Assembly (NCBI RefSeq): GCF_000756375.1
Contig: NZ_JNFD01000026.1
Coordinates: forward strand, 51,926 to 115,925
DNA: 64,000 nucleotides
Direction of reading: 5' to 3'
DNA from: Sphingopyxis sp. LC81
GTDB taxonomy: Bacteria; Pseudomonadota; Alphaproteobacteria; Sphingomonadales; Sphingomonadaceae
The notes under the pieces are model-generated. The model was given only the letters and a program-made list of their open reading frames with translations, searched no databases and was not told where the DNA came from. Position numbers and translations under genes: made by a program. Shown here piece by piece: positions 51,711 to 63,460 of the stretch; position 1 is the stretch's first letter; each line of letters begins with the position of its first letter.

Positions 51711-52640
51711 ATGACCGGCGATCTGCGCAATCATATCGACGAGGCGATGAAGCTCGCTGCGGGGCAGCTCGGCCAAGGGCGTGTCGCCGACTATATTCCG
51801 GCACTCGCCAAGGTCGATCCCAACAAGCTCGGCTTCGCGCTCGCGCTCCCCGACGGCACCGTCCACACCTCGGGCGACGCCGACGAGCCCTTCTCTATCC
51901 AGTCGGTGTCGAAGGTCTTCACGCTGGCGCTCGCGCTGCGCCGGGTCGGCAGTTCGCTGTGGGACAGCGTCGGGCGCGAGCCGTCAGGATCGGCGTTCAA
52001 TTCGATCGTCCAATTGGAAAGCGAGCACGGCATCCCGCGCAATCCGCTGATCAACGCGGGCGCGCTCGCGACCACCGACCGGCTGATCGACGGGCGCAGC
52101 GGCGATGCGGTCGCCGACGAGATCGTCGATTTCATGCGCGCGCGGGCAAACGACCAAGACGTCGGGATCGATTTCGACGTCGCTTTCTCCGAATCCGAAA
52201 CGGGCGCGCGCAATCGCAGCCTGTCGCATTTCATGGACGCGTTCGGAAACCTGAAGCACCCGGTCGAAACCGTCGTCGGCGTCTATTTCCGCCAATGCGC
52301 GATCGCCATGTCGTGCCGCCAGCTCGCCTGCGCCGGGCTGTTCCTCGCGATGGAGGGTCGCGATCCGCGCACCGGCGAGCAGCTGATCGAGCCGCACCGC
52401 GCGCGGCGCATCAACGCGATCATGATGCTCTGCGGCCACTACGACAATTCGGGCGAATTCGCCTTTCGCGTCGGCCTGCCGGGCAAGAGCGGTGTCGGCG
52501 GCGGCATATTGTGCATCGCGCCGGGGCAGGGATCGATCGCGGTCTGGTCGCCCGCGCTTAACGAGGCGGGGACGTCATTGGCGGGCGCGGTCGCGCTCGA
52601 GCATTTCGCCTATGCGGCCGGCTGGTCGGTGTTCGACTAG
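51711..52640 (+). CDS. glsA: Glutaminase
   Basis: Serine-dependent glutaminase converting Gln to Glu and ammonia. The 309-residue sequence has the SxxK nucleophile motif SVSK (Ser65 and Lys68) in FSIQSVSKVF, and the conserved segments GREPSGSAFNSI, NPLINAGALA, ARNRSLSHFM and GHYDNSGEFAFRVGLPGKSGVGGG. The motif order matches the GlsA/YbaS family, which resembles beta-lactamase. Start ATG 51711 follows AGGCGAG. The Imm5-like gene begins 5 nt after its stop. Confidence 0.96.
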   Translation: MTGDLRNHIDEAMKLAAGQLGQGRVADYIPALAKVDPNKLGFALALPDGTVHTSGDADEPFSIQSVSKVFTLALALRRVGSSLWDSVGREPSGSAFNSIVQLESEHGIPRNPLINAGALATTDRLIDGRSGDAVADEIVDFMRARANDQDVGIDFDVAFSESETGARNRSLSHFMDAFGNLKHPVETVVGVYFRQCAIAMSCRQLACAGLFLAMEGRDPRTGEQLIEPHRARRINAIMMLCGHYDNSGEFAFRVGLPGKSGVGGGILCIAPGQGSIAVWSPALNEAGTSLAGAVALEHFAYAAGWSVFD

Positions 52641-52645
52641 TCAAG

Positions 52646-53194
52646 GTGACCGCCGAAATCGATCTCGACCTGCCGGAGCTTCGCGACCTCGTGGCATATG
52701 CCGCCGGCAGCGCGGGCGAAGTGATCGCGATTTTCGAGCGCGCCTGTCCGTTTGATCTGCGCCCGCGCGAGGCGATTGCCGAGGCCTCGCGATTCGCGGG
52801 GGGAGGACGGCGCGTGAACGCACTCCGCGACGCTGCTTGGGCGGCGCTCAAGGCGGCCTTGGAAACGGAGGATCGGGCGGCGAGCGAGGCGGCGAGAGCC
52901 GCGATGTGCGCTTCCGCAGCGGCTTTCCTGCATCCGTTGGCGCGCCCTACGCAGGTCCGTCATATCCTCGGCGCAGCCGCCCACGGCGCCCGTGCCGCAG
53001 AGCTTGCGGCAGGCGATGATCCGGCTGTTGGCCATGAATTTGTCGAGCGCGCGGCGCGCGAAGTCAGCCCGACCGTCGTCGATCTGTTGTCGCGCTATCC
53101 CCTGGCCCCCGCAGGCGGAGGACGGACCGAAGAGTTGTTACGGATTCTCGATCAAAAGCTTCGCGGCAATGGCGCCGAAGGCGGTGCGACCTAG
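52646..53194 (+). CDS. Imm5-like putative immunity protein
   Basis: A 182-residue helical, Ala-rich protein. The segment [43 protein letters not shown] resembles the Imm5-like family (domain of putative immunity proteins), as does the second half [21 protein letters not shown] with its regular A-x-A-A repeats. Immunity proteins normally neutralise a neighbouring toxin, but no toxin gene is present here, so the role is uncertain. GTG 52646 is chosen as start, 5 nt after glsA; its stop overlaps the RlpA gene stop by 4 nt (CTAG). Confidence 0.6.
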   Translation: MTAEIDLDLPELRDLVAYAAGSAGEVIAIFERACPFDLRPREAIAEASRFAGGGRRVNALRDAAWAALKAALETEDRAASEAARAAMCASAAAFLHPLARPTQVRHILGAAAHGARAAELAAGDDPAVGHEFVERAAREVSPTVVDLLSRYPLAPAGGGRTEELLRILDQKLRGNGAEGGAT

Positions 53195-53604
53195 TCGTCG
53201 CTCAGCAAGGCCAGCTTCACGCGCGCGGTGCCGCTGCGGTGCATGCCGATTTCGCGTGCCGCGGCGTGGCTGACGTCGATCACGCGGCCGTGCGCAAAGG
53301 GGCCGCGGTCGTTGATGCGGACGATCACGCTGTCGCCGTTTGAGGTGTTGGTGACGCGCACCATGCTGCCAAAGGGAAGCGACCGGTGGGCTGCGGTGAG
53401 CTGGCCGGGATCGAAGCGTTCCCCGCTCGCGGTGCGGTTGCCGGCGAGCTCGTTGCCGTAATAGCTCGCCACGCCGCCACCGATTTCGGTTTCTGTCTCG
53501 TCGACAATGTCGGCGATCGGATTGTCGGTGACTTCGACTTCTTGCGCTGCGGCCGAAACCGTGAGCAGAAGCGGTATCATCATCATGGCAGAAAAGACCC
53601 GCAT
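53191..53604 (-). CDS. rlpA: RlpA-family (double-psi beta-barrel) protein
   Basis: A 137-residue exported protein with a signal peptide ([15 protein letters not shown]) followed by a DPBB/RlpA domain: [47 protein letters not shown] and [22 protein letters not shown]. The last is the conserved core. RlpA proteins cleave or bind denuded glycan at septa; this short form lacks the SPOR domain, so septal targeting is not assured. Its promoter must lie in the 133 nt upstream, which also hold the palindrome at 53709-53726. Confidence 0.9.
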   Translation of the reverse strand: MRVFSAMMMIPLLLTVSAAAQEVEVTDNPIADIVDETETEIGGGVASYYGNELAGNRTASGERFDPGQLTAAHRSLPFGSMVRVTNTSNGDSVIVRINDRGPFAHGRVIDVSHAAAREIGMHRSGTARVKLALLSDD

Positions 53605-53708
53605 GACATCATCCCCTTGTCAGAGGAGGCGCCAAAAGCAGCGGCGGCCTGCCAAGGCAAGCCGCCACGCGCTGGATTGAAGTGATTTTGCGTCCAGATG
53701 TGCGATTT

Positions 53709-53726
53709 GTTCGGTTTTAACCGAAC
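53709..53726. promoter_or_regulatory. GTTCGGTT-TT-AACCGAAC inverted repeat between gyrB and rlpA
   Basis: Perfect 8-bp arms flank a TT centre, 12 nt past the gyrB stop on the minus strand and about 105 nt upstream of the rlpA start. It could be the gyrB terminator stem, but no T-run follows on the minus strand, or an operator for rlpA. Overlapping TTAACCGAACAATAA resembles a degenerate CtrA site (TTAA-N7-TTAA) with one mismatch, so cell-cycle control is a weak possibility. Confidence 0.4.
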
Positions 53727-53737
53727 AATAACTGAAT

Positions 53738-56407
<2,670 letters not shown>

Positions 56408-56420
56408 CTAGTTTCGCGGC

Positions 56421-56855
56421 ATGAAACAAAGTCTCGCTTCGCCCCTCGCCGCCGTCCTCATCCTCTCGCTCGCCGCGTGCAGCCAGCCCGCGCCGCCTGC
56501 CGAAAACGCGCCCGAAGTCACGGGCGAACCATTGGCAACGCGCGCGGTGATGATCGGCACCGAAGGGCCGAGCCTGCCCGCCTGTTCGAGCATCAGCCGG
56601 GTCAAAACCGGCGGCACCGAGGTTTACTGGGCACCGAACGAGACGCGCGCGGTCAAGGCGAAGCTCGCCGGCGGCGCGAATGTGTCGCTGTGCGAAGCGG
56701 CCGAAAATGATGCCTGGTTCGGCGTCGTCTTCGCGGCGCCCGGCACCGATCCCGATATGTGCGGCGTCGGCAAGTCGGTGCCCAACGCGCGCGAATATCA
56801 GGGGCCGTGCCGCTGGGGCTGGATCAAGGGCGGGACCGTCCAGCTGGGCGGCTAA
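56421..56855 (+). CDS. Small lipoprotein with SH3-like domain
   Basis: A 144-residue protein with a lipobox (LSLAAC, Cys20), then about 25 disordered residues and a C-terminal domain in which GTEVYWAPNETRAVKAKLAGGANVSLCE and YQGPCRWGWIKGGTVQLGG resemble a bacterial SH3 domain. Five cysteines in the mature domain suggest disulfides. Role unknown; SH3-type proteins often bind peptidoglycan. It ends 10 nt before the convergent lipoprotein gene. Confidence 0.75.
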   Translation: MKQSLASPLAAVLILSLAACSQPAPPAENAPEVTGEPLATRAVMIGTEGPSLPACSSISRVKTGGTEVYWAPNETRAVKAKLAGGANVSLCEAAENDAWFGVVFAAPGTDPDMCGVGKSVPNAREYQGPCRWGWIKGGTVQLGG

Positions 56856-56865
56856 GCCTCACCGG

Positions 56866-57369
56866 CTACCGGCAATCCTCGATCACCCGGCCGATCTCCG
56901 ACTGCACCGGTAGCGTCATCGCCCCGCCGCCGGGTGTTTCGAGCGCGAAGCGGCCGCGGCTGAACGCGATGCGGTCGAGCCGCGGGTCGCGGTTCGCGAG
57001 GTTTGCGCTACCGTTATCGAAGCGGATCTGGTCGGTCCCCGCGCTGGTGCGCAGGCTGACATTGCCCGCGAGCGCCGAGGTCATGCGGATGCCGCCGCCG
57101 CTGCACGTCAGGCTGAGCAGCGGGTTGGCGCTGCCCGTCGGGACGAAGGCGGCGGTGCGGCTGCCCGCATCATAACGCCATGCGCCGGGGTTGACCGCGC
57201 GGTCTTCCCAGCCTGCCGTCGGGGTCGGCAGCGGCGCGGGTGTCGGTGCCGGAGCAACCGGCTGCGGGGGCGGCGGTGCGACGGGTTTCGGGATCGCCGT
57301 GCAACCCGCGACCACGAGCATCAGCGCGCCCAGGGCGCCAAAGCGAAAACCGGGTTGCATGCTGATCAT
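56866..57369 (-). CDS. Putative lipoprotein with Pro-rich linker
   Basis: I do not recognise a domain. The 167-residue product has a lipobox (LMLVVAGC, Cys23 counted from ATG 57369), a Pro/Ala-rich spacer PPPPQPVAPAPTPAPLPT, and a beta-rich C-terminal domain (WRYDAGSRTAAFVPTGSANPLLSLTCSGGGIRMT) that resembles a periplasmic binding or adhesive domain. ATG 57369 places the gene 2 nt after the nitroreductase stop and is preferred over ATG 57360. It is the last gene of the eight-gene minus-strand operon. Confidence 0.7.
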   Translation of the reverse strand: MISMQPGFRFGALGALMLVVAGCTAIPKPVAPPPPQPVAPAPTPAPLPTPTAGWEDRAVNPGAWRYDAGSRTAAFVPTGSANPLLSLTCSGGGIRMTSALAGNVSLRTSAGTDQIRFDNGSANLANRDPRLDRIAFSRGRFALETPGGGAMTLPVQSEIGRVIEDCR

Positions 57370-57371
57370 CT

Positions 57372-58073
57372 TTAAAATCCCTGCCAATCAATCACGTCTT
57401 CGAGCTGTGCGCGCGGCACCACCCACTGGTTCACCGCCGCTTCGGCATCGGCATAGCCGATCGCGAGCCCGGTGAACAAAATCTGCCCGTCATCCAGCGC
57501 CAGCGTGCGGCGGATCGTCGCGCCGTACATAGCCCAGCATTCCTGCGGGCAACTGGCAAGGCCATGTTCGACGAGCAGCAGCATCACCGATTGCAGCCAC
57601 ATGCCCATGTCCGACCATTGCGGCGGGCCCATGATGCGCGAACAATGGAGGAAAAGCATCACCGGTGCGCCAAAACCCCGGTAATTCTCCACGAACTGAG
57701 CGATCCGGCCGCGTTTGTCCTCGCGCGGGATGCCGAGTGAGGCGTAGAGCGCCTCGCCGACGCCGAAGCGGCGCGCTTCCCATGGCTCGGTCAGCCCCTT
57801 GGGATAGATATCATATTCGGGCTCATAACCTTCGCGCCCCATCGCGATCCGTGCGGCGACCGCGTCCTTGACCGCCTGCCACGGGCCGCCGGTTACCAGC
57901 GTCGCCTGCCATGGCTGGAGGTTGCCGCCCGAAGGCGCGCGCTGTGCGACGGCGAAAATCTCTTTCAGCAGCGCCGGGTCGACCGCCCGGTCGGTGAAGG
58001 CGCGTACCGAACGGCGCGCGTGGAGTGCATGGGTCACGCCATTCTCAGTTGAGGGGGTGTCAGTCGCTGGCAT
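57372..58073 (-). CDS. Nitroreductase-family FMN enzyme
   Basis: A 233-residue flavoenzyme of the nitroreductase family. The first FMN-binding strand is ALHARRSVRAFTDRAVDPALL, then RAPSGGNLQPWQATLVTG (the Ser and Asn/Gln that contact FMN) and the C-terminal LFTGLAIGYADAEAAVNQW. It probably reduces nitro groups, quinones or unsaturated substrates with NAD(P)H. It overlaps the RDD gene by 14 nt, and so belongs to the MoxR operon by position, though it has no known link to it. Confidence 0.9.
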   Translation of the reverse strand: MPATDTPSTENGVTHALHARRSVRAFTDRAVDPALLKEIFAVAQRAPSGGNLQPWQATLVTGGPWQAVKDAVAARIAMGREGYEPEYDIYPKGLTEPWEARRFGVGEALYASLGIPREDKRGRIAQFVENYRGFGAPVMLFLHCSRIMGPPQWSDMGMWLQSVMLLLVEHGLASCPQECWAMYGATIRRTLALDDGQILFTGLAIGYADAEAAVNQWVVPRAQLEDVIDWQGF

Positions 58074-58926
58074 ATTTATCCTCTCGCCGCTTGCCGAACA
58101 GCAATTTGCGTTCGAGCCGGGCCTTCAGCTGGCGGTAATAGGAAAGCAGGAAGACGTCATCCTCTTCGGCGACGGGTCGCCCGATCTTGGCGCGGATCGC
58201 GTCGGCGACCTCGCGCATCGCGCGGGGATCGCGGCCGCGGAGCACGCGTTCGAGTTCCTGCAGCTCGAAAATGCCATAGACGGCGAGTTCGGCCTCGGTG
58301 AAGACCATCGCGTCGCCCGCGGCATCGACCCCGATATCGGCGTCGAGCTTCACGCGCTGCGCCATCACCACCCACGTCCCCGCGATCAAATCGCCCATCC
58401 GCATCCGGTCGCGGTTGAACAGCAGGAACAGGCTGAGCGTCAGCGACCACAGCACGCCGGCGAGGATGAGCCAGCCCGACACCGCATCTTCGGCTATGCC
58501 GGTCCCCAGCATCATCAGCGGCAAGAAGATTTCGAGCTCGCGGATCAGATTGCGCGCCACGACCGCGTCGGCGGTCAGGCGGCCGCCGTCGCGCGCGACG
58601 ACGCGGATCCCCATCAGCCTTTTGCCCGGCGTCGCCGCGCGCGAACCCAGTTCGAACCCGATGAACCAGAAGGTGCGCAGCAGGAAGGCGCCGAGCATCC
58701 AGACGACGACGGTGGTGTCGGATTGGGAGGCCAGGCCGATCCAGAGCATCAACAGCGAAAAGAGCAGCAGCGTCAGCTGAATCAGGATCATGTCAACCAG
58801 CAGCGCGCTGAAACGCAGCCCCGCGCTCGCGATCTTGAGTTCGAGGTCGACCCCCTCGGGAGTCACGAACTGGCGGATCTTTTTCGCGCGCGCGGTGCGC
58901 GACTTCGCGTTGACGGCGGCGGTCAT
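58060..58926 (-). CDS. RDD-family membrane protein
   Basis: A 288-residue protein with an RDD domain: ASAGLRFSALLVDMILIQLTLLLFSLLML and ELGSRAATPGKRLMGIRVVARDGGRL hold the conserved Arg, Asp and Asp around two or three helices, followed by LILAGVLWSLTLSLFLLFNRDRMRMGDLIAGT. A charged C-terminal region (about 190-288) is cytoplasmic. Function in the cluster is unknown. It overlaps SpoIIM by 4 nt (58923-58926) and nitroreductase by 14 nt. Confidence 0.88.
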   Translation of the reverse strand: MTAAVNAKSRTARAKKIRQFVTPEGVDLELKIASAGLRFSALLVDMILIQLTLLLFSLLMLWIGLASQSDTTVVVWMLGAFLLRTFWFIGFELGSRAATPGKRLMGIRVVARDGGRLTADAVVARNLIRELEIFLPLMMLGTGIAEDAVSGWLILAGVLWSLTLSLFLLFNRDRMRMGDLIAGTWVVMAQRVKLDADIGVDAAGDAMVFTEAELAVYGIFELQELERVLRGRDPRAMREVADAIRAKIGRPVAEEDDVFLLSYYRQLKARLERKLLFGKRREDKYASD

Positions 58927-59966
58927 GTCACATCCTCGCGCCGCGGAATGTAATAATAGGCGAGCCAGAACAGCAGCATCAGCGATCCGATCGCATAGCG
59001 CAGCATCGTGTCGGTGATCAGCTGGCGGCCGAAACCTTCGAGCAGCCCCGCGGCGAACAGCATCAGGATCACGCCGACCATGACCTTGCCCGTGGTGCGC
59101 CCTGCATCCGATGCCGCCTGCAACCGCCCGCGCGCGCCGGGAAAAACGACCGCGGTGCCGATCCTGAGGCCCGCGGCGCCCGATAGTGCGGCGGCGAACA
59201 GCTCGGTCGTGCCGTGGATGAACAGCCAGCCGCCGAAATCATAGCCCAGCCCCTTGGCCGAAAAGACCGCCATCATCGCGCCGAGCCCCATGCCCTGATA
59301 ATATTCGAGCATCATCGTCGGTACGCCGAACGCGAAACCAAGCGCAAAGGACAGGATCGACACCTGGCTATTGTGCGTGAACAAATAGGTCGCGAAGACG
59401 TGCAGCCCGCTCTCGCCCTTTTTCGCCGCCGCCGCCTTGCCGTGACCCAGCGTCGACTGGAGATATTCGACCGTCGCACGCGGGTCGCGGCCGCCCGCCA
59501 TATCCTCGTCGACGAAGTTGAAATACCATTCGGGGTTGTTCGAGACGAGCGAATAGCTGGTCAACGCGCCGAACAGGATGATCAGCGATATGATCAATGT
59601 CTCTTTCCACACCGAGCGCACCGCGGCGGGCCAGTCGTAGAGGAAGAAACGGCGGAGGCGGTTCCAGCGGCTTTCGCGCACACCATAGACGAGGAAATAG
59701 CCGCGGATCGACAAGGCTTCGAGATGGTCGAGCAGCGCCTTGTCGAGGCTCGTCGCGCGCGCGATCGACAGCGACGACAGGGTGGCGCGATAGAGCAAAG
59801 GCAGTTGCAGTAACTCGTCGCTGGTGAGCGCGGCAGCACCCTTTTTCTCCAGCCTGGACAGCAGCAGGTCGAACGCGATCCAGTCGGCCTCGCGCTCGGC
59901 GCGAAAACGGCTCGTCGAAAAGCTCGGGGCATCGAGTGCGCGTGCAGGGGCCGCGGGCGGGATCAC
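58923..59966 (-). CDS. SpoIIM-like (stage II sporulation protein M family) membrane protein
   Basis: A 347-residue multi-pass membrane protein of the SpoIIM/DUF95 group. The transmembrane hallmarks are WKETLIISLIILFGALTSYSLV, GLHVFATYLFTHNSQVSILSFALGFAFGVPTMMLEYYQGMGLGAMMAVF, and GWLFIHGTTELFAAALSG, with TGKVMVGVILMLFAAGLLEGFGR following. In this organism it is unrelated to sporulation; the family is a standard member of the MoxR/DUF58 operon. It overlaps DUF58 by 4 nt. Confidence 0.9.
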   Translation of the reverse strand: MIPPAAPARALDAPSFSTSRFRAEREADWIAFDLLLSRLEKKGAAALTSDELLQLPLLYRATLSSLSIARATSLDKALLDHLEALSIRGYFLVYGVRESRWNRLRRFFLYDWPAAVRSVWKETLIISLIILFGALTSYSLVSNNPEWYFNFVDEDMAGGRDPRATVEYLQSTLGHGKAAAAKKGESGLHVFATYLFTHNSQVSILSFALGFAFGVPTMMLEYYQGMGLGAMMAVFSAKGLGYDFGGWLFIHGTTELFAAALSGAAGLRIGTAVVFPGARGRLQAASDAGRTTGKVMVGVILMLFAAGLLEGFGRQLITDTMLRYAIGSLMLLFWLAYYYIPRREDVT

Positions 59967-61279
59967 AGGCTGCCCTTCCGCTTGATGCCGAGATAGGCTT
60001 CGACTGCGCTCGCCCCCATCGCGTCGGCGGGCACCTCGATGACGTCGGCGCCGAGGCGCTGGAGCCGCGCGATCACCAGCTGCCGGTCGCGCAGCATCGC
60101 CGCGGCGACGTTCGCGCGCGTGACGTCGGCGCCGCTTTCGGGGCGTCGGCGCTCCTCGGCCTCGACCTCTTCGTCCCTGATCACGACGAACAGCAGCCGG
60201 TGCTTCTTCACCAGCCGGCCCGCGGCGCGGATCATCAGGTCGGCGCTCGTTGCGTCGGTGAATTCGGTGAACAGGATGATCAGCGAGCGGCGGTTGAGCT
60301 GCGCCGACAGCGTGGTTAGCGCGAGGGTGAAATTGCTTTCGACATGGGCATAGTCGATCAGGCTCGCGGCGCGCTGCAACGCCGGGAAATCCTGCGTGTG
60401 CATATAGGCGGGGGTCAGCGTCTGCGGTTTCGCGGCGAACGAGAAGAAGCTGATCCGGTCGCCCAGTTTCAGCCCGACATAGGCGAGCAGCAGCGCCGCC
60501 GACACCGCGCGATCGACGCGCGGCATGCCGCCGACGGGTTCGGCCATCGTCCGCCCGCTGTCGATCGCGAGCACGACGCGATTGTCGCGCTCGACGCGAT
60601 ATTCCTTCGCGAGCAGTTTGACGTGGCGCGCCGAGGCGTTCCAGTCGATCGCGCGCCGATCCATCCCTGCCTGATATTCGGCGAGCGCCTCAAACTCGGT
60701 GCCTTCGCCGCGAAAGCGTTGCTGGCGGAGGCCAAACCAGCTGTTGCGCTGAAACAGCCGGCTGCCCTCGTCGGTCACCGCGCGCAGGCTGGGAACGACG
60801 TGGATCGCGCCGTCGATGGCGAATTTGCGCTGCTTCCAGACGAGTCCGAGCGGCCCGGCCCAGCGGATCCACAGCGCCTCGATCCCCGCTTGGCCGCGCC
60901 GCGATGCGGTGAGCGTCAATGTGCGGACGAGCGCTTCGCCCGTGGCCGTCCGGCGCATATCGCCCGCGAGCCGCCCACCCTCGGCAAGCCGTTCGTCGAG
61001 CGCCAGTGCGAGTTCGGCGCGCGGCGGCACCGCTCTCCCCTTCGCGGTGAGCGACAATTCGAACGGGTCGCCGACCCCGACCTGATGTGGGAAGCGCGCA
61101 TCGAGGGCGAGGTGGCGTGGGTTCGCGCCCGCGATCGTGTCGAGAATGAGACACGCAAGGATCACCCCGATCCAGCCCGGTGCGACGAGCCACAGCTCGG
61201 GCCGGATCAGCCCAAGCGCGAGCGCCATCGGGGCGCCCGCGAGCAGCAGATAGATCGCACGCCGGGTGGGGTAGATCAC
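59963..61279 (-). CDS. DUF58 (VWA-like) protein
   Basis: A 438-residue protein of the DUF58/VWA class that partners MoxR AAA+ ATPases. It has two N-terminal transmembrane segments ([36 protein letters not shown]), a beta sandwich, and the DUF58 core [25 protein letters not shown] and [14 protein letters not shown] with the MIDAS-like DSG. GTG 61279 overlaps the MoxR stop as GTGA, which also supports this start over longer readings. The protein probably presents a substrate or chaperones a membrane complex. Confidence 0.9.
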   Translation of the reverse strand: MIYPTRRAIYLLLAGAPMALALGLIRPELWLVAPGWIGVILACLILDTIAGANPRHLALDARFPHQVGVGDPFELSLTAKGRAVPPRAELALALDERLAEGGRLAGDMRRTATGEALVRTLTLTASRRGQAGIEALWIRWAGPLGLVWKQRKFAIDGAIHVVPSLRAVTDEGSRLFQRNSWFGLRQQRFRGEGTEFEALAEYQAGMDRRAIDWNASARHVKLLAKEYRVERDNRVVLAIDSGRTMAEPVGGMPRVDRAVSAALLLAYVGLKLGDRISFFSFAAKPQTLTPAYMHTQDFPALQRAASLIDYAHVESNFTLALTTLSAQLNRRSLIILFTEFTDATSADLMIRAAGRLVKKHRLLFVVIRDEEVEAEERRRPESGADVTRANVAAAMLRDRQLVIARLQRLGADVIEVPADAMGASAVEAYLGIKRKGSL

Positions 61280-62238
61280 CGCGGCACGTCTTCGCGTTCG
61301 AGCAAGGCCGCGACGACCTGCTCGACATTGCGGCCCTCGATCTCCGCGGCGGCGGACAGGATGACGCGGTGGCGCAGGACGCCCGCGGCGAGGCGTTGGA
61401 TGTCGTCGGGGATCACATAGTCGCGCCCGTCGAGCGCCGCCGCGGCGCACGCCGCGCGCGCGAGCAAGGTCGCGGCGCGTGGGCTCGCGCCGCAATCAAG
61501 GTCGGCGCTCTCGCGCGTCGCGCGGACGAGGCGGACGATATAATCGACGATCTCGTCGGCGAGGCGCACCGTCGCGATCGTGTCGATCGCGGCCTCGATC
61601 GTCTTGGCGTTCGCCACCTCGGTGACGCCGAAATCGGCGACTGCGGGGCTTTTGAAGCGCCCGCCATGATCGGCGACGATGCGCCGTTCCTCGTCGGCGG
61701 CGGGATAATCGACGACCAGCTTGAACAGGAAACGGTCGAGCTGCGCCTCGGGCAGCGGATAGACGCCCTGCTGCTCGATGGGGTTCTGCGTCGCGAGCAC
61801 GGTGAAGCGCGGGCTCATCGCGTGCGCCTCGCCATTGATCGTCACGCGCCGCTCCTGCATCGCCTCGAGCAGCGCGGCCTGCGTCTTCGGCGGGGTGCGG
61901 TTGATTTCGTCGGCGAGCAGCAGTTCGGTGAAGATCGGCCCCTTGGTCAAGGTGAAGCTCGACGTCTGGAAGTTGAACAGGTTCGACCCCAAAATGTCGC
62001 CGGGCATCAAATCGGGGGTGAACTGGATGCGCCCGAAGTCGAGCCCCGTCGCACGCGCAAAGGCCTGCGCGAGCAGCGTCTTCGCGGTGCCCGGCGGGCC
62101 TTCGAGCAGCACATGCCCGCCCGCGAGCAGCGCGATCGTCACCATGCGGGTGAGCGGCCCCTGCCCGAACACGGCCTTGGCGACCTCGCCCTCGATCGCT
62201 GCGCCGAGGGCCTGAACGCTCTCGATATTAGCTGTCAC
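61276..62238 (-). CDS. MoxR-family AAA+ ATPase
   Basis: A 320-residue MoxR AAA+ chaperone-like ATPase. Walker A is GPPGTAKT (47-54), Walker B LLADEINR with the MoxR signature [32 protein letters not shown], sensor I in [12 protein letters not shown], and arginine finger/sensor II in the C-terminal domain (DVIPDD-like [18 protein letters not shown]). MoxR proteins assemble or activate VWA-domain partners, here probably DUF58. It overlaps DUF4350 by 11 nt and DUF58 by 4 nt (GTGA). Confidence 0.95.
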   Translation of the reverse strand: MTANIESVQALGAAIEGEVAKAVFGQGPLTRMVTIALLAGGHVLLEGPPGTAKTLLAQAFARATGLDFGRIQFTPDLMPGDILGSNLFNFQTSSFTLTKGPIFTELLLADEINRTPPKTQAALLEAMQERRVTINGEAHAMSPRFTVLATQNPIEQQGVYPLPEAQLDRFLFKLVVDYPAADEERRIVADHGGRFKSPAVADFGVTEVANAKTIEAAIDTIATVRLADEIVDYIVRLVRATRESADLDCGASPRAATLLARAACAAAALDGRDYVIPDDIQRLAAGVLRHRVILSAAAEIEGRNVEQVVAALLEREDVPR

Positions 62239-63460
62239 GGAGTAGATCCTTCCTGATGTCGTGCAGCGCTTGCGCGCCCTCTAGAAACTCATGGGTGTTG
62301 CGCGCGAGCGGCAGGCGCCGCGCGAGCGAGGAAAACAGGTCGCTGCCGTCGCGCAGATGCCGGTCGATCCATGCGTCGGTAGCGTCGTCGTCGAGCCCGC
62401 CGGGGGCATGCAGCCGCCGTGCGATCGCGATGCGCTGGCTCTTCACAAAGGCGTCGGCGCCGTCGAGTTCGCGCCGTGCCTGTTTGATCAGATCGGCGCT
62501 GTTCGCGATCAACGCCTCCTTCGACACCGCGATCGCGCGGCCGGGCTTCAGCGCCGGGCCAAAGCGCATCCACGCCTGCCACAGCGCGAGCAGCCCGGCG
62601 GCGATCAGGCAGAGCGTGATGCCGATGAACGGCGGGACGAAGGCGAAGCGGAGCAGCGAGCGCTGGCTGCCGAAGCCGTTCAGCGTCAGGTCGAAGGCGA
62701 GCGCATCGGCTTCGGCGTCCGCGGCAATCGCATCGACCAGCATCGCCGCAGCGGCGGCACGCTCGCGGTTGGCAAAGGCCAGATTGTTCACCAGGTCGGG
62801 ATCGGAGAGGATATAGATATTGTCGCTGCGATGCTTGGCGAGGATCGCACCGCCGTGCGGAAAGCCGATCAGCGTGTCGAAGCCATCGGCGACGATCACC
62901 TGCGATCGAAGGCTGGGCAGGGGCAGGGCGATCCGGCGCCCGCCGATCGAGCCCGCCGCTGCCGCGCCGCGCGCATGCGGCTCGCTGGCGATCTTGTCGA
63001 TCTTGCCGACCGTCGCGGGTAGCAGCTTCGCGGGCGGCGCGATCGGAAAGCCCCCGCCGGCCCAGCCCGGCTTTTGCGGATGCCGGCCCGTCTGCCATTT
63101 CGGCAATATGATCAGGACAGGACCGCCGCGATGCCCTTTCATCACCCGCGCGATTTCGTCGGCCTTTGTCCGATGGGTGGGCGTCAAGATCAACAGCTCG
63201 CGCCATTCCTCTTCATAAACCGGCGCCTCTTCGCTCCGCCGCAGCTCGACATGGGCACCGGCGCGCTCGGTGAGGTCGACGATGCCGGCATAGCCCGGCG
63301 CCGCCTTCGACAGCGCATGGCCGCCGCCATCGTTTCCGCTCGACAGCTGCGGCCCGAGCGCGATCAGCGCCCACAGCGTGATAAAGGCGATCACGCCGAT
63401 CGCCACCACCGCCGCGATCAGGCGCGGGTTGAAGCCATGATCGTCGGCGACGTGGCTCAT
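62228..63460 (-). CDS. DUF4350 membrane protein
   Basis: A 410-residue protein with an N-terminal transmembrane helix ([23 protein letters not shown]), a periplasmic domain that begins [20 protein letters not shown] (the DUF4350 core with [15 protein letters not shown] and GGPVLIILP) and a second helix ([21 protein letters not shown]) before a helical cytoplasmic tail. Function unknown; DUF4350 is nearly always next to MoxR and DUF58. I chose ATG 63460, where ATGA overlaps the DUF4129 stop (63457-63459); longer in-frame readings would run into that gene. Confidence 0.88.
   Translation of the reverse strand: MSHVADDHGFNPRLIAAVVAIGVIAFITLWALIALGPQLSSGNDGGGHALSKAAPGYAGIVDLTERAGAHVELRRSEEAPVYEEEWRELLILTPTHRTKADEIARVMKGHRGGPVLIILPKWQTGRHPQKPGWAGGGFPIAPPAKLLPATVGKIDKIASEPHARGAAAAGSIGGRRIALPLPSLRSQVIVADGFDTLIGFPHGGAILAKHRSDNIYILSDPDLVNNLAFANRERAAAAAMLVDAIAADAEADALAFDLTLNGFGSQRSLLRFAFVPPFIGITLCLIAAGLLALWQAWMRFGPALKPGRAIAVSKEALIANSADLIKQARRELDGADAFVKSQRIAIARRLHAPGGLDDDATDAWIDRHLRDGSDLFSSLARRLPLARNTHEFLEGAQALHDIRKDLLRDS

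Noticed and set aside
57387..58073. Nitroreductase placed as a member of the PKS-like biosynthetic unit
   Set aside because: It lies 26 kb away from the type III PKS cassette and is coupled to the RDD gene instead.
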